This document shows, piece by piece, positions 1-15,763 of a DNA stretch of 64,000 nucleotides (position 1 is the stretch's first letter; each line of letters starts with the position of its first letter). The translations under genes and the position numbers were made by a program. The notes under the pieces are model-generated. The model saw nothing but the letters and a program-made list of their open reading frames with translations, had not been told where the DNA came from and did not search any database. Source of the DNA: Miltoncostaea sp963823515 (GTDB lineage: Bacteria > Actinomycetota > Thermoleophilia > Miltoncostaeales > Miltoncostaeaceae); NCBI GenBank assembly GCA_963823515.1, contig CAWGMB010000004.1, positions 62,001 through 126,000 of the forward strand. Direction: 5' to 3'.

Positions 1-124
1 GCCGGCCGCGGCCAAGGGCAAGTACCTCAGGTCGATCACGATGGCCCAGACCATGGGCCCCGGCATCCCGGTCGACACCACCCGTACCCAGTCGGCGGAC
101 GTCCTCGAGGAGCCCACCGCCTAG
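1..124 (+). CDS. rplA: 50S ribosomal protein L1, C-terminal end (partial)
   Basis: The window opens inside this gene; the last 40 codons are read in frame 2 and stop at TAG 122-124. The visible tail contains KGKYLRSITMAQTMGPGIPV, the conserved C-terminal strand of bacterial L1, which binds 23S rRNA at the L1 stalk and represses its own mRNA. The order L1, then L10 and L12, is the usual rplKA-rplJL arrangement. The start lies outside the window. Confidence 0.88.
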   Translation, partial: PAAAKGKYLRSITMAQTMGPGIPVDTTRTQSADVLEEPTA

Positions 125-288
125 GCGCAGCGCCCGAGACAGACCCGACCGAAGACCCACGGGGGCGGCACCGCCGCCTCAAACCGCCCGCCGGGCGGCC
201 CGTGCGAGGTTGGCGACGAGCCCGGAGTCCCTCCACGGACCCTGCTCCCGCCCGCCCGCGCGGGCAGGACCATGATGGAGGTGACCCA
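125..288 (+). promoter_or_regulatory. rplA-rplJ spacer, candidate L10 leader
   Basis: This 164-base spacer is gene-free and rich in short inverted repeats. Examples are CCGCCC/GGGCGG at about 187-201 and GTCC/GGAC around 228-241. L10-L12 mRNA leaders that bind the L10(L12) complex are common in bacteria, and the position fits one. I cannot fold it reliably or match a leader family by eye. The strong Shine-Dalgarno GGAGG at 277-281 closes it. Confidence 0.35.
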
Positions 289-813
289 CTGAACCGAACC
301 GACAAGTCCGAGGCGATCGCCGAGCTGAGCGAGCGCCTCGCGGCGTCCGACACCATCTTCGCGACCGACTTCCGCGGGCTGACCGTCAAGCAGCTCTCCG
401 ATCTGCGCGTGCGCCTGACGGCGGCCGAGGTCGAGTACACGGTGGTCAAGAACACGCTGGCCCGCCGGGCCGCCGCGGACACCGGGCGCGACGCGCTGCT
501 GCCGTACCTGACGGGCCCCACCGGGCTCGCCTGGGTCAAGGGAGACCCCGCGGCCGCGGCCAAGGTGCTCGACGAGTTCGCCGGCCAGCACACCGACGCG
601 CTCGCCATCAAGGGCGGCCTCCTCGAGGGGGTCGACCTGCCGCTGGCCGACGTCACCCGCCTCGCCAAGCTCCCGTCGCGCGAGCAGATGCTCGGTCAGC
701 TCGCGAGCGGCATCGCATCGCCGCTCTCCGGTCTCGCCGGTGGGCTCTCCAACCTGATCGGCGGGCTCGCCCGCACCCTCGGCGCCCTGCAGGCCCAGAA
801 GGCCGCCGAGTAG
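289..813 (+). CDS. rplJ: 50S ribosomal protein L10
   Basis: L10 is the base of the L12 stalk; its N-terminal globular domain binds 23S rRNA next to L11 and its C-terminal helix carries the L12 dimers. The 174-residue product begins NRTDKSEAIAELSERL after the initiator and includes the conserved TDFRGLTVKQLSDLR and the C-terminal Ala/Leu helix. The only start that matches the family and has correctly spaced GGAGG (277-281, 7 bases) is CTG at 289. ATGs at 272 and 275 are out of frame, and the in-frame GTG at 202 would add a 29-residue Arg/Pro-rich tail unlike L10. I infer a CTG start. Confidence 0.93.
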   Translation: MNRTDKSEAIAELSERLAASDTIFATDFRGLTVKQLSDLRVRLTAAEVEYTVVKNTLARRAAADTGRDALLPYLTGPTGLAWVKGDPAAAAKVLDEFAGQHTDALAIKGGLLEGVDLPLADVTRLAKLPSREQMLGQLASGIASPLSGLAGGLSNLIGGLARTLGALQAQKAAE

Positions 814-1028
814 TCCGCGGCGTAAGGAGGTCTCTCGGAATGGCGACGCGTCCATCTGCACGCTGCAAATCAACGCGAGGCGGCGTCCTCGGTCGGGGCA
901 ATGCCCACAGGCATTGCACCCTCCCTGCGTCCTTGCCTCACAGGATTTTCGCGGCAGCTGAACACGTTTCATCCCGACAGACCTCCTGAGCCGCACCCCC
1001 CTTTCACAAAACAGAAGGAGCACGACAC
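814..1028 (+). promoter_or_regulatory. Long rplJ-rplL spacer with a perfect hairpin
   Basis: The rplJ-rplL gap is 215 bases. It holds a perfect 8-bp stem, GCAATGCC (898-905) and GGCATTGC (910-917), with a four-base loop and no T tract. A strong AGGAGG (825-830) precedes ATG 840 and a 48-codon ORF. Its third-position G+C is only about 60%, far below real genes here, so I do not call it coding. The stretch may set the L12:L10 ratio by processing or attenuation; that is inference. Confidence 0.45.
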
Positions 1029-1409
1029 ATGGCGACGACCGAAGAGTGGATCGAGGAGCTCAAGAGCATCTCGGTGTTGGAGCTGTCCGAGCGGATCAAG
1101 GCCCTCGAGGAGACCTTCGGCGTGACGGCGGCGGCTCCCGTGGCCGCCGTGGCGGCTCCGGCCGCCGGTGACGGCGGCGGCGCGGCGGCGGAGGAGAAGA
1201 CCGCCTTCACCGTCAGCCTCGACGCGGCCGGTGACAAGAAGATCCAGGTCATCAAGGTCGTGCGCGCGGTCACCGGGCTCGGCCTCAAGGAGGCCAAGGA
1301 GCTCGTGGACAACGCCCCGAGCAACGTCAAGGAAGACGTCAACAAGGACGAGGCCGAGCAGGTCAAGGCCCAGCTGGAAGAGGCCGGGGGCGTGGTCAGC
1401 GTCAAGTAG
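1029..1409 (+). CDS. rplL: 50S ribosomal protein L7/L12
   Basis: L12 is the multicopy stalk protein that recruits translational GTPases. The 126-residue product has the N-terminal dimerisation segment (ATTEEWIEELKSISVLELSE), an Ala/Pro/Gly hinge at about 38-55, and the C-terminal factor-binding domain with the hallmark KIQVIKVVRAVTGLGLKEAK and LVDNAPSNVKEDVNKDEAE. ATG 1029 follows AGAAGGAG with good spacing. A strong hairpin follows 21 bases after the stop, so the rplJL unit ends here and does not continue into rpoB as in many bacteria. Confidence 0.98.
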   Translation: MATTEEWIEELKSISVLELSERIKALEETFGVTAAAPVAAVAAPAAGDGGGAAAEEKTAFTVSLDAAGDKKIQVIKVVRAVTGLGLKEAKELVDNAPSNVKEDVNKDEAEQVKAQLEEAGGVVSVK

Positions 1410-1430
1410 GCGCATCGTCCGCAGGTCCCC

Positions 1431-1486
1431 GGGGCCCCGCACGTCCACCCGTCGTGGTGGACGTGCGGGGCCCCGTCTGATTTCTT
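1431..1486 (+). terminator. Terminator hairpin after rplL
   Basis: A perfect 19-bp inverted repeat (1431-1449 with 1456-1474, six-base loop) is followed by a short T-rich tail at 1481-1486. It lies between the rplL stop and the first subtilase and should end the rplJL transcript. Confidence 0.8.
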
Positions 1487-1494
1487 GCCACGCC

Positions 1495-2982
1495 GTGAGG
1501 GCGCGAGCGACCATTGCGGCGGCGATCCTCGCCGCCCTCGTTCTCGCGCCGTCCGGCCGCGCCGAGCTCGTGAGCCAGGGCGGCGTGCGCATGGGCGCCG
1601 ACGTGCTGTGGAGCCACGGCGCGCTCGGGGAGGGTCAGGCCGTTGCGATCCTCGACGAGGGCTTCGCCGGGCTCGACCGCTCCATCGCCCTGGGCGAGCT
1701 GCCGCCGCGTGAGCAGATGACGATCAGGGCCCTCGATCCGGGGGGCCTCGACGGCACCACGGAGTTCGGCCAGACCACCCAGCACGGGGTCCGGATGGCC
1801 GAGATCGTCCACGATCTCGCCCCCGCGGCGCACCTGACGCTGATCGCCTACCGGACGCCGGCGCAGTTCGAGGAGGCGGCCGACTGGATCGCCGCGGCCG
1901 GGATTCCGATCGTCAGTCACTCGAACTCGTTCCTCACGCCGCCCTTCGACGGCACGGGCCGCGCCGCCCGCGCGGTCGACCGCGCCGCCGCCGCCGGCGT
2001 TCTCTGGGTCAACTCCGCCGGCAACTACGCACAGCGCCATTGGCGGGGTACTGCGACACCCGAGGGCGTCGCAGTACCCATCTCCCCGGCACCGGGATCG
2101 CCGCTGCTCTTCTCGCTCTCCTGGTCCTCCGCGTCGGTCGCCGCGAGCGTGGCGGTCGAGCGCCAGGACCCCTCGGGCGCCTGGGCCGAGGTGCAGCGGA
2201 GCGCCGCGGTGCCCGCCGCCAACTCCCTCTCGCCGTCGGTGATGAGCGCGGCCACGAGCATCCTGAGCGCCGACGCGGCGCCCTGGCGCCTGGTGATCCG
2301 CCAGACCGCGGGCCCCCCCGCGCTCCTGACCCTCTTCTCCCAGACCGTCGGCTTCGGATCCCTGGCCGTGGCCGACGGCAGCATCCCGACGCCGGGCGAC
2401 GCCGCGGGGGCGCTCGCGGTGGGCGCCGTCAAGTGGACCGGCACGACGCTCGAGCCCTACTCCTCCCAGGGCTCCGCCGGGACAGGGAAGCCCGACGTCG
2501 TCGCGCCGACGTACGTCACCTCCAACCCGGAGTGGCCCGGCACCGCCGGCACCTCCGCGGCCACGGCGCACGTGGCCGGGGCGGCGGCGCTGCTGCGCCA
2601 GGCGCGCCTGGGCGCCGGCCTCACGGTGGCCCCCGCCGACCTGCGCGCGGTCCTGACCCGCTCTGCCCTCGATCTCGGCGCGCCCGGTCCCGACCCCCTC
2701 TACGGGGCGGGTATGGCGCGGCTCGACGCCGCCGCGCCGGCCCTCTCGGTCCGGATCGCCCGCGGCGTCCGCCGGCTCACGCGGGTGCGCGCCGCCGACG
2801 ACGGTACGATCCGCCGCGTGCGTATATCGATCAACGGGCGCGCGCTGCGCGTGGTCCGCCGCCCGGTGGTCGGCGTGCGGCTGCCCGTGCTGCACCGCGG
2901 GGTGAATCGCGTGAGGGTCACCGCGGAGGACATGGCCGGCAACGTCGCGTCGCGCACCCGGATCCTGAGGCGCCGCCGATGA
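1495..2982 (+). CDS. Secreted subtilisin-like serine protease (S8), copy 1
   Basis: Predicted secreted endopeptidase of 495 residues. GTG 1495 is chosen because it gives a clean signal peptide (RARATIAAAILAALVLAPSG then RA|EL). The S8 triad is visible as Asp54 (VAILDEGF), His97 (QHGVRMAEIVHDLAP) and Ser354 (GTSAATAHVAGAA), with the oxyanion Asn177 in NSAGN. The catalytic domain begins almost directly after the signal, with no room for an I9-type propeptide. A basic C-terminal beta-like region ends in RRRR. No Shine-Dalgarno is evident. It overlaps the next gene in an ATGA. It is a paralogue of copy 2; both share the stretch PFDGTG, ARAVDRAAAAG and NSAGNYA. Substrate unknown. Confidence 0.85.
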   Translation: MRARATIAAAILAALVLAPSGRAELVSQGGVRMGADVLWSHGALGEGQAVAILDEGFAGLDRSIALGELPPREQMTIRALDPGGLDGTTEFGQTTQHGVRMAEIVHDLAPAAHLTLIAYRTPAQFEEAADWIAAAGIPIVSHSNSFLTPPFDGTGRAARAVDRAAAAGVLWVNSAGNYAQRHWRGTATPEGVAVPISPAPGSPLLFSLSWSSASVAASVAVERQDPSGAWAEVQRSAAVPAANSLSPSVMSAATSILSADAAPWRLVIRQTAGPPALLTLFSQTVGFGSLAVADGSIPTPGDAAGALAVGAVKWTGTTLEPYSSQGSAGTGKPDVVAPTYVTSNPEWPGTAGTSAATAHVAGAAALLRQARLGAGLTVAPADLRAVLTRSALDLGAPGPDPLYGAGMARLDAAAPALSVRIARGVRRLTRVRAADDGTIRRVRISINGRALRVVRRPVVGVRLPVLHRGVNRVRVTAEDMAGNVASRTRILRRRR

Positions 2983-5087
2983 CCCGTCGCGTCGCCGCGA
3001 TGGCCACGGGCGTCGCGATCGCGGCCCTCTCGGGGCCGGCGCTCGGCTCGGCGGCGGACGACGCTCCGGTGTCGATCACGGTCGACGCGCGACCGGGTCA
3101 GGTCTCCCGGGCGGCCGCGGGCCTCAACCGCAGCGGCCTGAAGGTCCAGCGCCGGGTGGGTCGCCGACTCCAGGTCGTCGCCGACGTCCGCCGGGCGGCC
3201 GCGCTCGAGCGGATCCCCGGCGTCGCCGGGGCGCGGGAGTCCACAACGGCCTTCGCGGACGCCGAGCAGGTGACCACCCAGGGGCTCGCCCGCAGCGGGG
3301 CCGACGTGCTCGGCAGGGTCGCCGACGGGGGCGCAGGGCTCACCATCGCCGTGCTCGATCTCGGCTTCGGCCAGAACCTCGCGCGCCTCCAGGGGCTCGG
3401 AGAGCTCCCACCGCCCGCGCGCCTCGAGACGCTCTCCTTCGACGCGGCCGCCGGGCTCGCGGGCACCAACGCCTTCGGCAACCGCACGAACCACGGCGAG
3501 CTCGTGGCACAGACGGTCTACGACTACGCCCCCTCCGCGCGGTACCTGTTCGTGAACTACCACTCGGACGCCGACTTCCTGGCGGCCACCGATGCCCTGA
3601 TCGCGCGCCAGCCCGACGTCATCGTCCACTCCAACAACTTCATCGAGGGCCCGTTCGACGGCACCGGCGCCCCCGCCCGCGCCGTCGACCGGGCCGCCGC
3701 CGCGGGGATACTCTGGTTCAACTCGGCGGGCAACTACGCGCGCCTGCACTGGGATGGCACCTGGGCCGACGGTGACGGCGACGGCGACCTCGACTGGCCC
3801 AACGGCGACAACTGGACCTTCGCCCGCGGCGCGGGGTCGACGATCACCTTCGCGCTGTCCTGGCCCGCCCCGTCCAGCGGGCCGCCCACCGACCTCGACC
3901 TCTCGCTGGAGCGTCTCGGCTCCGACGGCGTCTGGACCCCGGTGGCCGCCTCGGGTGACCGCCAGGCCGCCGGAGCCGCGCCGGCCGAGCGCATCACCGC
4001 CTACTCGCCGCCGTCCGACGGCCTGTTCCGGCTGCGGGTCGTCCTGGCCGGCGGGCCGCCTCCCACGGGCCCGCTGACCCTGTACTCCCGTGAGATCCCG
4101 CTGGCGACGATCGAGGGCTCGGTGTCGGGGAGCGTGCCGACGCCGGCCGACGCCCGCGGCGCCATCGCCGTCGGGGCGACCGACTGGCGGGGCAACTCGC
4201 TGAAGTCGTACTCATCCCATGGGCCCACCCCGGACGGGCGACTGAAGCCGGACCTCGTGGCCCCGACCAACACGCGCGTGATGGGCCCGGCCGGGCCGCG
4301 CGCGGTGGGGGGGACCTCCAACGCCGCGCCGAACGCCGCGGGGGCCGCCGCGGTCCTGCTGGCCGCCCAGCGGCGCACGGGCATCCTCCTGAACGCCGGC
4401 GGGACCCGCGCCCAGCTCTCGGGGATCGCATTGGATCTCGGAGTGCCCGGTCCGGACCAGGCCTTCGGCGCGGGCCGCATCCGCGTCACCACCGCCCCGC
4501 CCCGCATCGCTCGCCCGACGCCCGCGGCCCTCGCGTCGGTGCGCGGCCGCACGACCGTCAAGTTCACCGCCATCTCCCGGTCGCGCGTCCCCGCCTGGAC
4601 CCTGACCGTCGACGGCGTGCCGGCCACCCGCAACGCGCAGACCTACCCGCGCGGCATCACCATCGACACTCGCAAGCTCGCCGACGGATGGCACGCCCTC
4701 CACGCCGAGGCCCGCGATTTCCCGGGCAACGTCGGAGCGCTCGACTGGTCGATCCGCGTCGACAACACCCGGCCCACCCTGCTGCTGCGCCGCGTGATCA
4801 TCCGGCGCGCGCGCGGGCCGGCGCGTGGGCGCGCCACCCGGCCGCGGCTGGTCCGGTTCCTGGTCGCCGCACGCGACCCGGGCTCCACCGGCATCCTTCG
4901 GGCCACGGTGAAGGTGACGAACCGGCGCGGCGCCCGCGTCTCGCAGCGCGTGCTGCGGGTGCGCCAGAGCGCCCGCCGGTCGATCGCGGTCGGTCGCTTG
5001 AAGCGCGGCCGCTACGGCATCCGGGTGGATCTGCGCGACCGCGCGGGCAACGTCGAGAGCGTTTTCCGCCGCGTTCTCGTGAGGTAG
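2979..5087 (+). CDS. Secreted subtilisin-like serine protease (S8), copy 2
   Basis: Predicted secreted protease of 702 residues starting at ATG 2979, which overlaps the stop of copy 1. It has a signal peptide (RRVAAMATGVAIAALSGPAL), then about 85 residues resembling an inhibitory propeptide (VSITVDARPGQVSRAAAGL), then the S8 domain with Asp127 (AVLDLGF), His172 (NHGELVAQTVYDYAP) and Ser447 (GTSNAAPNAAGAA). After about residue 500 come two basic, beta-rich modules ending GNVESVFRRVLVR. Unlike copy 1 it keeps a candidate prodomain and has a longer tail. The tandem, overlapping arrangement suggests duplication and coupled translation. Confidence 0.86.
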   Translation: MTRRVAAMATGVAIAALSGPALGSAADDAPVSITVDARPGQVSRAAAGLNRSGLKVQRRVGRRLQVVADVRRAAALERIPGVAGARESTTAFADAEQVTTQGLARSGADVLGRVADGGAGLTIAVLDLGFGQNLARLQGLGELPPPARLETLSFDAAAGLAGTNAFGNRTNHGELVAQTVYDYAPSARYLFVNYHSDADFLAATDALIARQPDVIVHSNNFIEGPFDGTGAPARAVDRAAAAGILWFNSAGNYARLHWDGTWADGDGDGDLDWPNGDNWTFARGAGSTITFALSWPAPSSGPPTDLDLSLERLGSDGVWTPVAASGDRQAAGAAPAERITAYSPPSDGLFRLRVVLAGGPPPTGPLTLYSREIPLATIEGSVSGSVPTPADARGAIAVGATDWRGNSLKSYSSHGPTPDGRLKPDLVAPTNTRVMGPAGPRAVGGTSNAAPNAAGAAAVLLAAQRRTGILLNAGGTRAQLSGIALDLGVPGPDQAFGAGRIRVTTAPPRIARPTPAALASVRGRTTVKFTAISRSRVPAWTLTVDGVPATRNAQTYPRGITIDTRKLADGWHALHAEARDFPGNVGALDWSIRVDNTRPTLLLRRVIIRRARGPARGRATRPRLVRFLVAARDPGSTGILRATVKVTNRRGARVSQRVLRVRQSARRSIAVGRLKRGRYGIRVDLRDRAGNVESVFRRVLVR

Positions 5088-5126
5088 CGTAGACAGGCGC
5101 TCGCGGCATCGCGCACAATGTCACCC

Positions 5127-5155
5127 GCCGCCCCGCGCGCGAGGCCCGGGGCGGC
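5127..5155 (+). terminator. Hairpin after the protease pair
   Basis: A perfect 9-bp stem, GCCGCCCCG (5127-5135) and CGGGGCGGC (5147-5155), with an 11-base loop and no T tract. It may end the protease transcript or sit in the leader of the small gene at 5184. Confidence 0.4.
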
Positions 5156-5183
5156 AGCGGACCACACTAACCCGGGAGAACAC

Positions 5184-5384
5184 ATGCCCCTTGAGCAGGC
5201 TTTCAAGAGCGCGCTGCGCGAGAAGGTCTCAACGGCCAACAAGGCCAACGTCGACGCGATCGCCGAAGAGGTCACGGCGGCCCTGGCCACCCTGGATGCG
5301 GACGATAAGGACTACGCGAGGGCCCAGGGATGGCTCGAGGACCTCGCGGTGGTCAAGGGCGGCGGGGTTCCCGGCAAGTTCTGA
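5184..5384 (+). CDS. Small protein of unknown function (66 aa)
   Basis: I do not recognise this protein. The ATG at 5184 is preceded by GGGAGAA with good spacing. The product begins MPLEQAFKSALREKVSTANK, is predicted mostly alpha-helical and charged (NVDAIAEEVTAALATLDADD) and ends GGGVPGKF. There is no signal peptide, membrane segment or cysteine. It lies alone between the protease pair and a convergent unknown gene. Codon use matches its neighbours and the ribosome-binding site is good, so I consider it real. Confidence 0.6.
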   Translation: MPLEQAFKSALREKVSTANKANVDAIAEEVTAALATLDADDKDYARAQGWLEDLAVVKGGGVPGKF

Positions 5385-5400
5385 TCCGAATCGCTCGGCG

Positions 5401-5437
5401 GGGGCTGGGATCATCCACTCCGGGGACGCCCAGCCCC
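5401..5437. terminator. Hairpin between convergent genes
   Basis: GGGGCTGGG (5401-5409) and CCCAGCCCC (5429-5437) form a perfect 9-bp stem with a 19-base loop between the 66-aa gene and the opposite-strand unknown. No clear T tract on either side, so the terminator role is tentative. Confidence 0.4.
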
Positions 5438-5493
5438 TTGGCGAGCCCGGCGCCACGAGGGCACGCGTCCAAATGGACCCCGGGCGCCCGTCC

Positions 5494-5994
5494 TCAGGGC
5501 CGGCGCCGCGGGGTCTGCAGGAGTCGCTGCAGGCGACGGGTCTCGGCCAGGGCATTGACCGGGCGCCGGTCGCTGGCCGTCGAGCGGCCGCGCTGCATCC
5601 GGCTCTCGCGTCCCTCCCGGGCCTCGACCCACCGCTCGTAGGCCGAGATCAGGTCGAGGAGGTTCTCCACCAGGTCGATCCCCGCGCCGCCGCCGGGGTA
5701 GGGTTCGCCGTCGAGCAGCAGGGTCCGCGAGTCGGCGAGCCAGGCCAGCTCGCCTGATCCGGGGCGGGCGGCGCGCACCCCGCCGGCCGACACCCGCACC
5801 GCCAGGCCGTGCCACTCGCGCTTCAGGACGCCGGGCTCGACCGCCGGGCGGAAGCCGAAGGCGCGCATGCGCCGGCGCTCGTCCGGAGAGATCCACTGCC
5901 GATGGGTCGCCTCGAGCAACCCGAGCAGACGAACTTCAATGCCGTCGTCGTCGGGGGTCCCGTCCGGCAGGGCGGGAAGCGAGGTCGCGGCCAT
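5494..5994 (-). CDS. Protein of unknown function
   Basis: A 166-residue protein on the minus strand, not recognised. ATG 5994 is the adopted start; ATG 6009 in the same frame would add five residues, and neither has a clear Shine-Dalgarno. The product has an acidic N-terminus (DGTPDDDGIEVRLLGLLEAT), a central stretch that looks like a mixed alpha/beta fold (WHGLAVRVSAGG, LLLDGEPYPGGG) and a basic helical C-terminus ending QTPRRRP. No signal peptide or catalytic motif. It is divergent from rpoB, whose promoter region lies just beyond its start. Confidence 0.6.
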   Translation of the reverse strand: MAATSLPALPDGTPDDDGIEVRLLGLLEATHRQWISPDERRRMRAFGFRPAVEPGVLKREWHGLAVRVSAGGVRAARPGSGELAWLADSRTLLLDGEPYPGGGAGIDLVENLLDLISAYERWVEAREGRESRMQRGRSTASDRRPVNALAETRRLQRLLQTPRRRP

Positions 5995-6048
5995 CGCGCC
6001 AGTATGCATCAAGTTGGGCGGGCGGGCGGGCGGCGATGCGAGGCAAGG

Positions 6049-6176
6049 TGCTATGGTCGCCGGCCTTGGCCGATGGGTTCTATTGACGGCGGCTGCCCAC
6101 CTTTCGCAGCCTCCTCTGGCCGCTCGCGAAATCGCGGGCCGCGCCATTGATCGCCGATACCCGTCGGTGCTAACGT
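6049..6176 (+). promoter_or_regulatory. rpoB promoter region
   Basis: Two candidate extended -10 elements share the core TGC-TAnnnT: TGCTATGGT at 6049-6057 and TGCTAACGT at 6168-6176. The second is preceded by TTGATC (6147-6152) at 18 bases from TAACGT and is the better candidate. The rest of 6010-6249 is the gene-free rpoB leader of 240 bases, with no other feature seen. Confidence 0.5.
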
Positions 6177-6249
6177 CTGCCGTTGCGCCCGAGCCGGCCC
6201 GCCGACTCTTCGCCGTCCCCCGCCCGCTCTCGTCAGGAGGCCTCGCGAC

Positions 6250-10023
<3,774 letters not shown>

Positions 10024-10030
10024 GGGGGCC

Positions 10031-10078
10031 GGTGGCCCGAGGGCATCCGGTCCCAGGACCGGGTGCCCTCGGACCACC
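10031..10078 (+). promoter_or_regulatory. Long hairpin between rpoB and rpoC
   Basis: Positions 10031-10053 and 10056-10078 form a near-perfect 23-base inverted repeat with one mismatch and one G-U pair. No T tract follows. It could be a processing site or partial terminator that adjusts beta':beta output. Confidence 0.6.
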
Positions 10079-10157
10079 GTGACGACGGGCGGAGTTTTCC
10101 GCGGGGGCGGCGCGCGAGAGCGGCGCGCCCACCTGCACACGAGAAAGGCGCGGCACA

Positions 10158-14684
<4,527 letters not shown>

Positions 14685-14707
14685 CCCGCTCCGCGGATCC
14701 GCACGAC

Positions 14708-14737
14708 CGTCAGGGCCGGCGTCCGCCGGCCCTGACG
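14708..14737. terminator. Hairpin between rpoC and the LysR gene
   Basis: A perfect 13-bp stem, CGTCAGGGCCGGC (14708-14720) and its complement (14725-14737), with a four-base loop, between convergent genes. No T tract, but symmetric and well placed to end both transcripts. Confidence 0.65.
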
Positions 14738-14752
14738 CGTTGACGGGCCGTG

Positions 14753-15691
14753 TCAGCCCTCTGCGGTGACCGGCCCCCAGCCGAGATCGGCCCCGGCTGC
14801 CCTCACCGCTGCGAGCAGGGCGCGGACCGACGGCCGTGCCTCGTCGGCGGCACGCGTCACGGCGACGATCGTCCGGTGCAGCGGCCCCTCGGCCGCGTCG
14901 CGCACGACCACGCCGGCTCGTCCGGCGGCGCCGACGAGGTCGGGGAGCATCGTGACCGCGAACCCCTCGGCCACGACCCCGAGGCTCAGGACGCTGTCGT
15001 TGGTGCGGTGGCGGATCGCGGGCTCGAAGCCCCCGAGCTCGCGGCAGGTCCGCGTCAGCATCACCTCCCAGGCGGTGCCCGGGTGGCCGGTGGTCCAGGT
15101 CCCGCCCGCGAGCTCGGTCAGGGGAACGGCCTCCGGATGCCGCAGGGCGGCAGGGTGCCGGTCGTGGAGCACCAGCCGCACCGGCTCGCGGTGCAGCACC
15201 AGCCGCACCGTGCCGGCGGGTCGCGGATGGGGGCGGCCCTGCCACTCGTCGGCGAGCACGAGGTCGATGTCCCCGAGCCCGAGGGCCGGCAGCGCCACCT
15301 CGGGCTCGGCTTCGACCAGCTCGCACCAGAGCCCCGGGGCGTCGCGCGCGAGCGCGTGCATCGCCGGGAGCGCCACCCGCAGCGCCACCGACTGGAAGGC
15401 CGCCACACGTCCGCGCCCCGCCACGGTCGTGGCCGAGGCCGCCAGCTCCGCCTCGGCGAGGGCCGCGCGCTCCAGCAGGGCCTCCGCGTGGCCGACCAGC
15501 ACCAGCGCCGGGTCGGTCAGGCGCACGCCCCGCCCGGCGCGCTCCAACAGCGGCACCCCCGCCTCGCGCTCCAGCACGGCGAGCTGCTGCGACACGGCCG
15601 ACGGCGTGAAGCGAAGTGCCTCGGCGACGGCGGCGATGGTGCCGCGCGTATGGAGCTCGTAGAGCAGCCGCAGGCGGCGGAGATCCAACAT
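14753..15691 (-). CDS. LysR-family transcriptional regulator
   Basis: A 312-residue regulator. The N-terminal winged helix-turn-helix covers residues 1-60 (LDLRRLRLLYELHTRGTIAA, then AEALRFTPSAVSQQLAVLE), and the rest is a periplasmic-binding-like effector domain. It starts at ATG 15691. It is divergent from the EamA exporter across a short AT-richer gap, the standard layout for a LysR protein that controls its neighbour, so the exporter is the likely target. The effector is unknown. Confidence 0.92.
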   Translation of the reverse strand: MLDLRRLRLLYELHTRGTIAAVAEALRFTPSAVSQQLAVLEREAGVPLLERAGRGVRLTDPALVLVGHAEALLERAALAEAELAASATTVAGRGRVAAFQSVALRVALPAMHALARDAPGLWCELVEAEPEVALPALGLGDIDLVLADEWQGRPHPRPAGTVRLVLHREPVRLVLHDRHPAALRHPEAVPLTELAGGTWTTGHPGTAWEVMLTRTCRELGGFEPAIRHRTNDSVLSLGVVAEGFAVTMLPDLVGAAGRAGVVVRDAAEGPLHRTIVAVTRAADEARPSVRALLAAVRAAGADLGWGPVTAEG

Positions 15692-15763
15692 GTAGGGATG
15701 CTACCTAATATACGTCACAAATCGGAGTCGCTTCTGATGTGTCGGGGGTCCAGGGTTGCACTC
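15692..15763 (+). promoter_or_regulatory. LysR-EamA divergent control region
   Basis: This gap includes the most A+T-rich patch nearby, CTACCTAATATACGTCAC (15701-15718). It contains TAATAT (15706-15711), a good -10 for the exporter. The regulator's operator should lie here, but I cannot define its half-sites. Confidence 0.5.

Noticed and set aside
202..288. N-terminal extension of rplJ from GTG 202
   Set aside because: No ribosome-binding site, Arg/Pro-rich, and absent from the L10 family.
840..986. 48-codon ORF with strong Shine-Dalgarno between rplJ and rplL
   Set aside because: Third-position G+C is only about 60%, unlike genes here, and the product resembles nothing. The segment is more likely regulatory RNA.
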